Shown here: positions 39,654 through 51,406 of the stretch, piece after piece
How the letters are laid out: every line of letters starts with the position of its first letter
Numbering within the stretch: the first letter of the stretch is position 1
From: Rhopalosiphum padi
Taxonomy: Eukaryota; Arthropoda; Insecta; Hemiptera; Aphididae
Direction: 5' to 3'
NCBI RefSeq assembly: GCF_020882245.1
Contig: NC_083597.1
Coordinates: 54,166,152-54,230,151, forward strand
DNA: 64,000 bases
Made by a program: the position numbers and the translations under genes
The notes under the pieces: model-generated
Told to the model about the DNA's origin: nothing
The model's database searches: none
Seen by the model: the letters and a program-made list of their open reading frames with translations, nothing else

Positions 39654-42600
39654 ATGGATTCGAATTCACAAACAAGCAGGTAACGGTTATAATATTTAAC
39701 AATTCAATTTTGGTATTGTCAATACGCTTTCGAAAAGGATAGCATTCTCCAAATAATTACGAAACGTACATTGTGCAAAATTGTTTGAGTACAAGCTCAT
39801 TTAATTTTAATCATTATTATAACGAGCTTTGTAATTTTTCGTTTATTTTCATTTTTAAAACAATTCTACGTATTATAATAAATATTTTCTTAATTTCAAG
39901 AAAGCGTATTATAAAATTTATAAAAATGAATGTTTGTACACAGATTAACAGAAAAAAAGATCATTGACATTTAAAGAATGTTTTTAAATTTAAATTCCCA
40001 AATATATATTTAGAAGACACTACACCAATATGTGTTGTCTCTATCTTACAGATGTATATTATAGCAAATTGTATGATTATATTAATCTATTTTATTTTGT
40101 TTTGTTTTTAAAATCAAAGTCAATTGACCAATTATACAATTTAAATTTAAGATAATTATTTAGAGCATTTAATGATAGGTTTATTCACTCTGATTTTAAA
40201 AATAACAGGCTAAAATTTATTACTGTGATCATAAAATATTTTGCTATGTTGTTAATTTGTAAGACTTAGATAACATATGTGGTTATGAGTCCTCTTAAAG
40301 AATAGTTAGTTATTTTTTTATATTACTAATATTTAATAATATTATATTATTGTGTTGTGTTGCTAATGTATTTTCTAAATATTTTAACCATGTAGGGTTA
40401 TTGAAGGAGATAAAACCCGAGAGGATAAACTGCATGCTAAAAAAATGTAAAATTTAATAATTTTCCTTTGCTATTATTAACAATTACTATACTCTGTTCA
40501 AAATTAGAAACCTAGCTGGCAGCGACCAGTATTCTTGCCAGCAGTTAGACAATATCTGTTTGTTCACCCCATCGAGTCAACTATTTATATGCTTGCTGTG
40601 TAGTTAGTAATACCTTCCGCATGATTCGATTTTCTACTAGGTTTTTTATTTTAAACAGAGTATAGTGTAGTACTTATTAAGTTTTGTTGTATTAATCAAA
40701 CTGTATAAAACATTTTAGTAACGGAGCAACTGATGAAGACGACGTTGCTCTAGATCATACATTAACAATAAAACCACCACAAGCTAGGGTGCACAAGTCG
40801 AGACATAAAGTAACAAGTCATCATAAACACTCAAAAGTAATTATATTTTATGTTATAATATGTGATTGTTGAAACTAAATTTTTTTATAATTATTATGCA
40901 ATTTATTTAAATATTTAGGATCCAACAAAAAAACATCATTCCAGGCATCTTGAAAAACGAAAGCACAGACATAATCGGTAATACTTGTTATAATTATTAC
41001 CTAAACAGACTTAGTAAAATTATCAATATTGACCAGATTAAAAAGTTTAATTTATTAATGATATATTAAATAATGTAAAATTGTAAAATATCTATAGAAA
41101 AAAATTGCCTTATTTTATTAGATCAAACAAAGACACTTTAATTTGTATGACACTATGAATAAAAATACACAGTTGTGTCTTCTGTGATTTTAATAATTAA
41201 TAATATAATAATGTGTCTAGTGTTAAGTTTTAATAGTCTTTACCTATTTTAAAACTATCATCCACCTTAGGCACTGACTCATATCTGAGCCAAATAAAAA
41301 TACCTTAAATTATTTATTTATTTTTACAGCGAGGAAGAATTTTCTCTGAGAAACAAAAGGTCGAAAAAGGATGATGACTATTATAAAGTAGAATCTAGAG
41401 GTGAAAATGGTGATTGGGATCGTTATAAGAAAAGGAGTAATTATGGTCATGATAAACATTCAAAACACGAAAAGCCACATCGAGATGAAATGCTTAAGGT
41501 ATATAATAGTGTATATATGTGAACATAAAAAAATTGTTAAAAAATAATATAATGCAATTTTTTTAAAGTATAATTCATTATTTTAAAAACTAAACATCTT
41601 TATCAATATATTTTTTTGTGTTAATCACTATACAACATAATTTTTTTATTAGTTAAGAATTAAAATGAGTGGTTTAAAATCAATATTATTAGGGGAGATG
41701 CTTATATTATACAACTCCATGTATCTACTCTGATTTTCTAAACATTATATAGTGTTTAATTTTTAAACACTTGATAAAAAATTCTTAAAAAATATTTTGC
41801 TTTAGAATATGAAATTAAAATTCTTTTAAGTTGTTCAAAAAAGTAAATCACTTGAAAAGTAATAATAATAAAAAATTAATTAATAAACAATTGTTTGTAT
41901 TTATTTCAAATTATGTAATCAAAAATAAATTTCAATAACGTCAATAGTTTAGTATATATATATTTATTTGTAAGAATATTTATTTTTAAAGGAAAATGAT
42001 TTGAGAAATCTTTTACAAAAAAAAAAAATGGAAAAAGAAGAACGGTATCGTACTACAGATTACAAACATAAAAAAAAAGAAGATACTGATTCTAGAGACT
42101 CCTCTAATGTAAAATTAAAAAAACGAGAAGATGAAGAGGAAAGAGACAATCGTAGATCTCACCGAGAAAGAGATCAATATATTGAACAATATTATAAGAC
42201 ATTGGATAGACCTCGTAAGTTTTAATTATTTATTTTTGTTATAATACAGTAAAACCTCTCTAATCAGTCACCTTCTTGACTGGGGGTGTGGTCAGAACGC
42301 AAAAAAGGTCGGATTATCAGAATGCACAGAACCTTAATTAGGGAAATATTAAACTAGCAATATCTACTATAAATTGACAAATCCAAATGTATTTTTAAAT
42401 TATTTATATTGATAATACTATGATTGGATCAACCTAAGTGGCGGACGAGAGGGGTTCTACTGTACATAATAAATGAATATAATACGTTAATATAAATGTG
42501 ATATTATATTAAAAATATATCGTTGGAAATTAATTTTTTTTTTTATTAATTTATTCAAGAAATAACAATGGAACAAGGTAGACATATTTTTGTATTTATA

Positions 42601-45184
42601 TATTTTTTTTTCAAGCTTAAATTTGTTAATTTATTTGCTATTTTTTAATACATGATTTTTTTTACCTAGTTTTTGTATCAAATAACGGGTTTTTAATATT
42701 TGTTACTTCATATGTACACATTTTGTTTAAGGGCCAGATATGGTGCCTGACTTAGTAGTGTTATCAAACGATTCATCTTCATCTGATTCTGAAAACGAAA
42801 ATGAGGAACATGAAGATGATAATAATAAAGTTAAGACTGAAGAAAACTCTTTAACTCCACCATTGAATCAAGATAAATCGGAAGGAGAAGCATCTGAAGA
42901 ATCAGGTCAAGATTCTGGTGATGACACTGACAGTTCTGGTTCAACAACTTCATCTTCTAAAAGTTCTCAATCAAGTGGTATGTTTAATCATTAATTAAGT
43001 GTAATTAGTAAAATACAGAGAGCTAAATGTCTCAATTAATTATTAATTTTTTTTGTATTGATTCACCACTGCTAATAAAATTGTTTTTTTAAGTGTAAAA
43101 TTATGTTTTATATTTCATTATATTTTCATCTAAATTAGTATAGAATAAACTTTAGATATTTTGTTCTCTTGCTATGTACCGAAAGAAAATAATTTGCGTA
43201 CAAGCAATATTATTTTTTTATATGATCTCTGAACTTTATCTAACCAGAAACTCATTGTTAAGTTTAAAGTCATATTGTTTTTACAGAAAAGTCTAGTAGC
43301 AGTAACTCGGTAAAAGAAGAATCAAAATCACCAGAAGTAGATACGGAAATTCAAATGGATATTACATTAGAAAAAAACTCATCACCACCTTTGTTACCCA
43401 AAGAATATCTACCAGCTCTACAAGGATGTAGAAGTGTAGAAGAATTTCAATGTTTAAATAGGTGAATAGATAATGGTAGTACTTAGGGTCCATACCTTAG
43501 ATCATATACAATAGATAGAGCTACAGCATAGAATGTGTACCACATTGACGAGTCTCTTGTTGGTGAATTTCTATTATACATATAAGTCTGTATTTTTCCA
43601 CAGTAATACCGTAAAACATTTTCATTTTTTAACCTGTTTAGTTATTTATTATATTATATTTTTATTTTTATCAATTTTTATACCGTAGTAGATTATTGTG
43701 CAATACTACAATCCAAACTTACTTAGTTACATTGGCTTCAAATATTTAGATAATAGTTCTATTCATTGTATAATAATTCAAGGTCCAAATAGATGACCAG
43801 ATTTTTCCACCACTACTCATAGTAAACAAGTACAAGCACAAGTAGCTGACGAATTCCAGACATTTGTTTTAATCCTTATTTAATTTAATTTGATTAATTT
43901 GTTTATAATGTTTAGAATTGAAGAAGGAACATATGGTGTGGTTTACCGTGCTAAAGAGAAGCAAACTGATGAAATCGTGGCTTTGAAAAGATTGAAAATG
44001 GAAAAAGAAAAAGAAGGATTTCCAATCACATCTTTGAGAGAAATCAGCACACTTTTAAAATCACAACACCCAAATATTGTGACTGTGAGAGAAATTGTTG
44101 TAGGTAGTAATATGGATAAAATTTTTATAGTAATGGATTACGTTGAACACGACATGAAATCATTAATGGAAACTATGAGGCAAAAAAAACAATCATTTAC
44201 TGCTGGTAGGTCATTATATCACCTTTTCATATTGGTAAAAATAAAATTGTATTTAATATTTACAATATTTGGTTTTAGCTGAAGTAAAATGTTTAATGCA
44301 ACAACTTTTAATGGCTGTCGATCATTTACATGATAATTGGATCTTACATAGAGATTTGAAGACGTCTAATTTGCTTTTAAGTCATAAAGGTGTTTTGAAA
44401 GTTGGGGATTTTGGTTTAGCTCGAGAATATGGTTCTCCATTAAAAGCTTATACACCAGTTGTTGTCACATTGTGGTATCGTTCACCTGAACTTCTGTTGG
44501 GTGCTAAGGTTAGTAAAATTATATTTTTATATAATATGTGTGATTACATCCATTTGAGTTAAATTGATTTTCCAGGAATATTCTACGCCAATTGATATTT
44601 GGTCGGTAGGATGCATATTTGCTGAGTTTCTTTTAATGGAACCACTGTTCACTGGTAAATCTGAGTATGACCAATTGAAAAAAATTTTTACTACCTTTGG
44701 TACACCTAATGAAAAAATATGGCCTGGATATTCAAGTTTGTCTTTAGTTACAAAAGCTTCTATGCCTGATTGTCCTCCAGCTAATTTCAAAGGAAGGTTT
44801 ACTAAAGAAGGTATTCTAACAGATATTGGCTATGATCTACTGAGAAAGTGAGTTTAATTTTAAATTTTTAAATTTTATTATTGATTATTATTACATTATC
44901 TTTTTTTTCTCACTAGAATGCTTACTTATAACCCGAGTGCTCGTGTTACGGCTGAAGATGCACTTCAACAGAAATACTTCTCTGAATTGCCATTAGCTGT
45001 AGACCCAGCAATGTTCCCGACATGGCCAGCTAAGAGTGAAGGGGGTGCAAGAAAAGTAGCAGCAGCCAGTCCAAAACCTCCATCGGGAGGTAGGGATTAC
45101 AAACAACTCAAAGAAGATGAAGGATTTCATATAAATAATTTGGCAAGAGCTACTGCAGTACCAGCTTTTAGTCTTAAATTTTAA
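39654..45184 (+). CDS. Pitslre: cyclin-dependent kinase 11 (Pitslre)
   Basis: Twelve exons join in phase to 708 residues: 39654-39679, 40396-40446, 40719-40836, 40919-40977, 41330-41498, 41992-42214, 42732-42977, 43287-43461, 43916-44205, 44279-44508, 44576-44847 and 44917-45184. The N-terminal half is Lys/Arg/Glu-rich (nuclear, splicing-linked in the family), then an acidic Ser-rich stretch in exon 7. Next come the conserved YLPALQGCRSVEEFQCLNR and the kinase: EEGTYGVVYRA, Lys 380 in VALKR, PITSLRE (392-398), HRDLKTSN (Asp 478), DFG (496-498), and T-loop VVVTLWYRSPELLLGAKEYS. The tail has DPAMFPTWPAKSE and ends FSLKF, as in human CDK11. The family acts with L-type cyclins in pre-mRNA splicing and transcription. 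The first two exons were placed by phase alone (8 and 17 codons), with less certainty. An optional in-frame 18-bp exon at 42560-42577 is possible. Confidence 0.94.
40008..40299. mobile_element. foldback element, GAGGAC family copy 3
   Basis: The left end TTTAGAAGACACTACACC, followed by ATATGTGTTGTCTCTATCTT, pairs with the right end TTATGAGTCCTCTTAAA and its neighbouring TTTGTAAGACTTAGATAACA. A shared TATAGCAAA / TTTGCTATG block sits inside both arms. It lies in the first CDK11 intron. Confidence 0.65.
42247..42462. mobile_element. pogo/Tigger-like MITE, 216 bp
   Basis: The left end CAGTAAAACCTCTCTAATC pairs with the complement of the right end, CAGTAGAACCCCTCTCGTCC. TA flanks both ends (42245-42246 and 42463-42464). 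It is in the CDK11 intron after exon 6 and has no coding content. Confidence 0.78.
42560..42577 (+). other. candidate in-frame microexon of CDK11
   Basis: An 18-bp segment preceded by a long T-rich tract ending TTATTCAAG and followed by the donor GTAGAC. It sits between exons 6 and 7 and would preserve the phase, inserting six residues (about QITMEQ). It may be alternative or a coincidence. Confidence 0.35.
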
Positions 45185-45249
45185 CATATTTATCTTAATA
45201 CTCCAATTTGTAAATAATAAATAACTATTGCTTTATATTTTTCTTTAAA

Positions 45250-45255
45250 AATAAA
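45250..45255 (+). terminator. poly(A) signal of CDK11
   Basis: AATAAA 66 bp after the stop codon. A second AATAAA lies at 45216-45221. Confidence 0.6.
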
Positions 45256-45869
45256 GTTTATGACGTACAGAAATATTTTGAATACTGACTTGATTTTGAC
45301 TTTGGTCTTGTGAAAATTTTACCAATTCAGCTTAGCATTAAAATTTTCATCAAACAAGGAAAAAATTCATTGAAATTGAGTTTTTTTACAGCATATACAT
45401 TTTGAAAAAAAAAATAGTACTATCAGTAGAGGATTGACCAAACTTCAAAGAAGGAGGTAAGCAAATTTAGTATAACTACTCAATAATATATAATTTGCAA
45501 AATTATGTTAAGAAATTTGTTTTCATCTTTTTGCTGTAGACTATTAAGCATACTCTATTTTATTTTTGTAATATTTTAAAACTTACAACAATCTAAATTG
45601 TTACTTAATCTTAAATGTAAAATTGATTACAGACGTTCAACGCTCGTAAAATTAAATTTCCAAATATTGTATTTGCATCTAGTTCTGTTTAAAAATATCT
45701 ACGTATATTGCGATAGGATTAAAAAGCTTAATTTGAAACCATGACCATTGTTATTCAACATTTCATTTTTATTGCAATATGTATGTATTTATGATATATC
45801 TTGTAATTCAAATGAATCTGTAAATTTAACTAGCATACCCGTCTCGGCTCCGCCCAAGATTTTAATTAA

Positions 45870-46030
45870 TAATAATTAATTATTAATTAACTTTATCGGA
45901 CTAAATTTATGCCTAAATCTTTCTCTGTGATGACCTCTTTAATTTAAAAAACTGCACAACAATTGAATAAATAGTTTCTGAGTTTATCCCGAACATGCAA
46001 ACAAACGCTATCATTTTATAAATTAGTATA
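45870..46030 (+). repeat. dispersed repeat, copy 1 (retroelement 3' end-like)
   Basis: The block containing TTATCGGACTAAATTTATGC, TTCTCTGTGAT, GAGTTTATCCCGAACAT and ATCATTTTATAAAT recurs in the same orientation at 46610-46785. The upstream phrase CCCGTCTCGGCTCCGCC adds about 30 bp in this copy only. Such tails are typical of 3' ends of insect non-LTR or SINE elements; the exact family is not identified. Confidence 0.65.
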
Positions 46031-46083
46031 GATTAATTAAATAACATTCCATACTAACATTTTAGTATAAGCGAAACATTATA

Positions 46084-46331
46084 CAGTGCCGGGCGCCGGC
46101 CCAAAATACTATGGCGCCCCGGGCAAATTTTTTATAGGCACCCATAAAAATATAGTTTAAATACCTATATAACAATTTGTTATTATAGAGAAATGTAATT
46201 ATTACACACCGTTAATATTTAAAAATTTTTTTACTAAAACATAAGTTTTTACAATTTTTTGAGCACTTACAAATGCACTTCTGGAGACCCGGGTGATTGC
46301 CGGATTCGCCCGTGCCTTGGGCCGCCACTGG
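46084..46331. mobile_element. hAT-like MITE, about 248 bp
   Basis: The left end starts CAGTGCCGGGCG and the right end is GGGCCGCCACTGG; in complement the right end reads CCAGTGGCGGCCC, pairing imperfectly with the left end. An 8-bp near-duplication is ACATTATA (46076-46083) and TCATTATA (46332-46339). The arms are GC-rich in AT-rich surroundings. It interrupts the space between the two copies of the repeat at 45870. Confidence 0.55.
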
Positions 46332-46609
46332 TCATTATATATTTATATACCAAAGAACTCGTCTCTTCCAGTGGTTTTTGCTAACTAAACAGACATGCTA
46401 GTATAATATATAACAATATTAGTACCTGATCTATTATAAACCTATGATAATAAAATTGTTGAAATAACATGGTACGGAAAGTACTTTACTTCTCGGAACA
46501 ATTATTCATATCTACTCGCCGATAAAACACACACAAAAGAAAAAAGGTCAGGTTACAGGTAGCTGGAAACCCGCTATACTTACATAATATATATAAGTGT
46601 ACAATTTAT

Positions 46610-46785
46610 ACGTTTATTTTAATTAATAATAACTAATTATAATTTTATCGGACTAAATTTATGCCTATATCCTTCTCTGTGATGTCCTCTTTAATTAAAG
46701 AAAATTGCACGACGATTAAATAAGTAGTTTTGGAGTTTATCCCGAACATACAAACAAACACTATCATTTTATAAATGAGTTTTGA
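46610..46785 (+). repeat. dispersed repeat, copy 2
   Basis: Second copy of the block at 45870-46030, about 85 percent similar by eye, same orientation. Confidence 0.65.
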
Positions 46786-49700
46786 GTATATTATACTTAT
46801 TTCTTATTATATTTGAATTATTTAATTTTCAAGTATAGCCAGAATTTGGTATTAAAATTTAAAAGTTCTTTTAATAGTACATATTAATATTTTTATATTC
46901 CCAGACGTTTTTATTAAACCAATGACTCGCATTCGAAGTACCGCCGGTTCCAGCCTCTCACCCTCCTGCCGACAATGTAGGGTTCCATCACTTCCATGAC
47001 CCTCCTCAAAACCATCACTGAATCCAATACAAATTTGTAATTTTGTATTTTATTATTATACAATTCATAGGCGTAAATTGGTGGGGGGATTAGCCCCCCT
47101 ACATTTTTTTAAAGTTTTTCAACAAATTTCTGGTTTTTTATCAAAGAAAATTTTAAAATGTACTACGTAGTTCTTAAACAGTTAAACAGGATATACGTTG
47201 CGTACACCATTTCGGTGTATTTAGCGTCTATTATTTCGCTATTAGGAAAAAATCACTATTTTTGATATTTTAAAGTAAAACACAATACAATTAACAATCT
47301 GTTGCGATGACTGGAGTCATTACTATGAAGGTATTACGGTAAACGCTAAAAAAAATTGTGTTTTGATTAAAACAGAGATTAAAATAATTATTTTACTACC
47401 ACATAATATAACACGGGGGGGGGGTGGGGGGTTGAACCCCCAACTCCTCTTCAGGTATGGCATTGTTCCTCTCCTAAATATTTTGCTGGCTATGGCCTTG
47501 TTAGGAAGTACATGCTGTGGCGAAGGGATTTTAGGATTTTATTACGACAATCTTAATTGATTTACTCCAAATTCTAGTTTTTATTTTATATATATATATA
47601 TAATATAATATATATATATAATCACATTGTTTAGTTACCATATAATATACCTTCAGAATGGATAAATTATTATTTACAATCAATATTATTTTATATTTTT
47701 TTTTGTTTCTGTATAATAATAATCATTATATTATTGTTCCTAAAAAGTTTATCTATAAAAAAGTGACACTTATATATTGTAGCCTAAATGGCTAAAACAA
47801 TTGAGCACAGAATACTCAAACTGGTAATCTTAAACTTACAACATTATCATATATAATATAATATAATATTACTAATATATAATACAACATTATCAATTGA
47901 TGTATAATATTATTATCGGTATTATATTTACAAGTAGACGACGTAATGACCTTACAAACTACTATACGCGAGTCCTGTCTCACGTATTTAAAAACCAAAA
48001 TAATATTAAAAAAAAAAAAAAAAAATAATTCACAATAATATAATATATTTATAATGAACAATAGAACTTTTTTATTTTTTTTTACACATTATCTACAAAA
48101 CATTTAAATTTATAATATTATTATTACTCGCAGTTATTTTGGTTTTGGTAGATCGAGAAAGAAATCAAATCATATAATAATATATTAGTATCCGTTACAC
48201 CCGAGTCTATTATATTATTAGGATATACGTATTTACATTTTATAATTATTTATTATTATTTATTATATAACCATATATGACCGAGGAAAAAAAAATTGAA
48301 AATTGGACGTTACAGTGACAATTCGTTTTTTTGGTCGCCAGAATATTTTTATCCGTCGTATTTTTTATATACCTATATATTTTAAAGTTTTATAATATTA
48401 TATACTTATATCTATTAATAATTATAATAATTTTTCTGGATATTATTATTATTATGTATCATCGTAATGATATATTAATAATAATAATAGTGACATTACT
48501 ACATGATATCGAGAAATTCATCGTCGTTATATTATTATGCATACGTATATATAGGTATTTTGAAAAGAATCATATTGGCGGGTTGTATGAAATGTCAGTG
48601 TGGGTGGTATATAATATTATAATACTGTCATGGGGTGGTCACTGGAAAATTTCGCTCGCGCATCGCGGCCGGAAACGTCGTCGTAAAGTATGGGACTTTA
48701 CCTAAGTACCCGAAAGATTTGAGTATTATGAAGGTGTTGTCTGCAGCGGCGGAATAACACTACTCGGGCTATGGACGAAACTGGTAAGGTAAAGCCGTAA
48801 AACCCGTAAAGGCCGTCGGAACATCTCTCTACCTACGAGGAAGTAAACTATTGTGTAATGTACGATTTAACATTATAATATTGCGTAACTTTAATACAAT
48901 TGTATAGATTGGTAGGTAGTTACTAGTTGGTAATAAAACGCGATATGATTGCATACCAAGAAAAATATAGAGGTTGCCAGTGCACATTCAGCCAGGGAAT
49001 TTTATCGGCCCTCAAATTTGTTTTGTCCTGTGATTTTATAGTGGATAATTCGAAGTTTTATAAGACATGTTGCTCTAAAGTTAGCTACTACTGAACAAGA
49101 TAAATCATATTTTAATAAGAGAATGTAATATTAAACTAAAAAAAAATGTACCTAATTGTTTATGGTTTTTTATTAAGTCTAATAAGCCACTTTTATTTTA
49201 ACAATATTTATAATGTCTTTAACATAAATATTATTCAATATGTTTTTTCTACAGCCATAAACGGGTGGAAATGCCTTTAATTATTATTTGTACGAACAAC
49301 TCACTACACTAGCTGTGTGGTCCAACAGAAAAAGTTTCGATATCCCGCCGATATAGTCCACCATTGTAAGTTATCCTTTTTTACCGATGGCACCACAAAT
49401 ACAATACGATTGAGCACCAAAAAAGTTTACACACGAAAATAAAAAATGACATTATATGATTTTTTTCAATAAAAGTATTGCATATTTAAAATTATAATTT
49501 TTCATACATTTGTATTGAGACATTAATATACATAAATACATAATACATCGTGGGATATATAACTGTTTAACAAATAATTAGAAAAATCTAAGTTTTCGGT
49601 TGGAGAATTATTTTCAATTAAACAAGAAAAGGTATCGCTGACTATATTTTTGGGTAAAAATCACGAGGGAATAATTTTTTTTATTAAATAGTTATTTTCA

Positions 49701-51372
49701 AATTTGAATTGTTTTCTTTTAATTAGTTATTATTGCTTTGAATTTTTTTGAACCACCTTTTCGTTTATAAACTATTTTTTGTGTGTTATACAGCTACCTA
49801 TCACGTTATATTTTTGCCTATAATATTAATATTTTGGTGCGCAATCGTGTTGTGTTTTTTTTTAGGTAAAAAGTTCACAATCACGCTGCTTCGGATACAT
49901 GGGTGTAAGTGGTGTAACGTGTAAGTATGTTTAAATAAAGGTGTGCGAAACGCGAACGGAACCGGCCGCGTCGAAACGAGATTCGAATGGTAGACGATAA
50001 TAGACTGAAACCCTTTGGCAGCCCATGGAGGTAGGTAGGTATATAGGTAAACCTTGCGGTACCTAACCACTACCCATATTTACTCGATTATGTATGACAG
50101 CTACTATTTTGCGGTCTGAGCAGTTGTCTATAGACTATATAATAACGTATCAAGTATATTCTATTTTTAGTAGGTGGTGTAGATGCTACCCCCATACGCA
50201 CGTCTCGGCCAAATTACTACGGGTCTATATTATATGATTACGGGCCGTATAATAACTCTATATTGTTTACATCGTAATAATAATAATAATTTAAATACCC
50301 TGCACACGTCTACAAGTAAAAATAAAAAATGTCAATAAAACAATATCGTTATCATATTAATAATAAATAATAATTATAATAATATAATGATAATATATAC
50401 TAATATTTAACGCACAATATGACCAATATAATGTATAAAGTATATAATATGGTATGTAAGTGTAGAAATAACATCGCACAATATTAAAATATACCAGATT
50501 AATAATAATAATAATATCAATACATTTAAAACAATTTGAATTTAATCTAATCATCGTTCTACACATTTCGAAAGTAAAACAAATGGGGTTTTAAAAGATC
50601 AAACGATCAAACCATAACAATATTATATAACACACGACGGTGGTGGCGGCGGCAATTATGGGCAATAACAATATAATAATATACATTTTATTGTTACCGT
50701 CGTTTTACGTATACAATGACAATTATTAATTATTAAGTCATAAGTGAACGTAGTGGGTTCGCCCGGATATTGTCTACGAATTTTTGAAACGTGGACAAAA
50801 AACTGCATACGCGAAAAAAATGTACGCACACTGGTTTTGATTTAAAGCGAAATTAATGTAGGTCCTCTGTTAAAATCATATTATTATTGTGCAGAGTACT
50901 TAACGGGCCAGTTGTTTGATGGTCATAAAAAATGAAACCCAACCGGGTCCCACAGACTTTCGAGTTTCTTCCCTCGAAAGACCATCCCCCACTGGCACCG
51001 ACACTACACACATCATATACGCAGGGGTATTACAATAATAGAAGTATTATAATAGTAGGTTGTAACCTCATAACCGTGGTAAGTCGACTGTATATATATA
51101 TATATATATGAGATTCAAATGAAACGTTTTTTTTTTAAAATTTTTATCTCTTCTAAAAATCGATTAAAACACATATAATAATAATAATAATAATAATATA
51201 TAATATTAGAATATATACCTATAGAAGATTTTCGACAGTGAATTTTATCATAATATTAACAACGGACAATAATAGTATTACAGATAGGTTTGTAACCGCA
51301 CACAATTATTTTATTAATTACGGGCAAAATCACGAATACAGTATGATGTCTTTATATTATGTGTATAATATA

Positions 51373-51406
<34 letters not shown>

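Noticed and set aside
48331..48705. 124-codon Ile/Tyr-rich open frame on +
   Set aside because: Composition is that of translated AT repeats; no domain.
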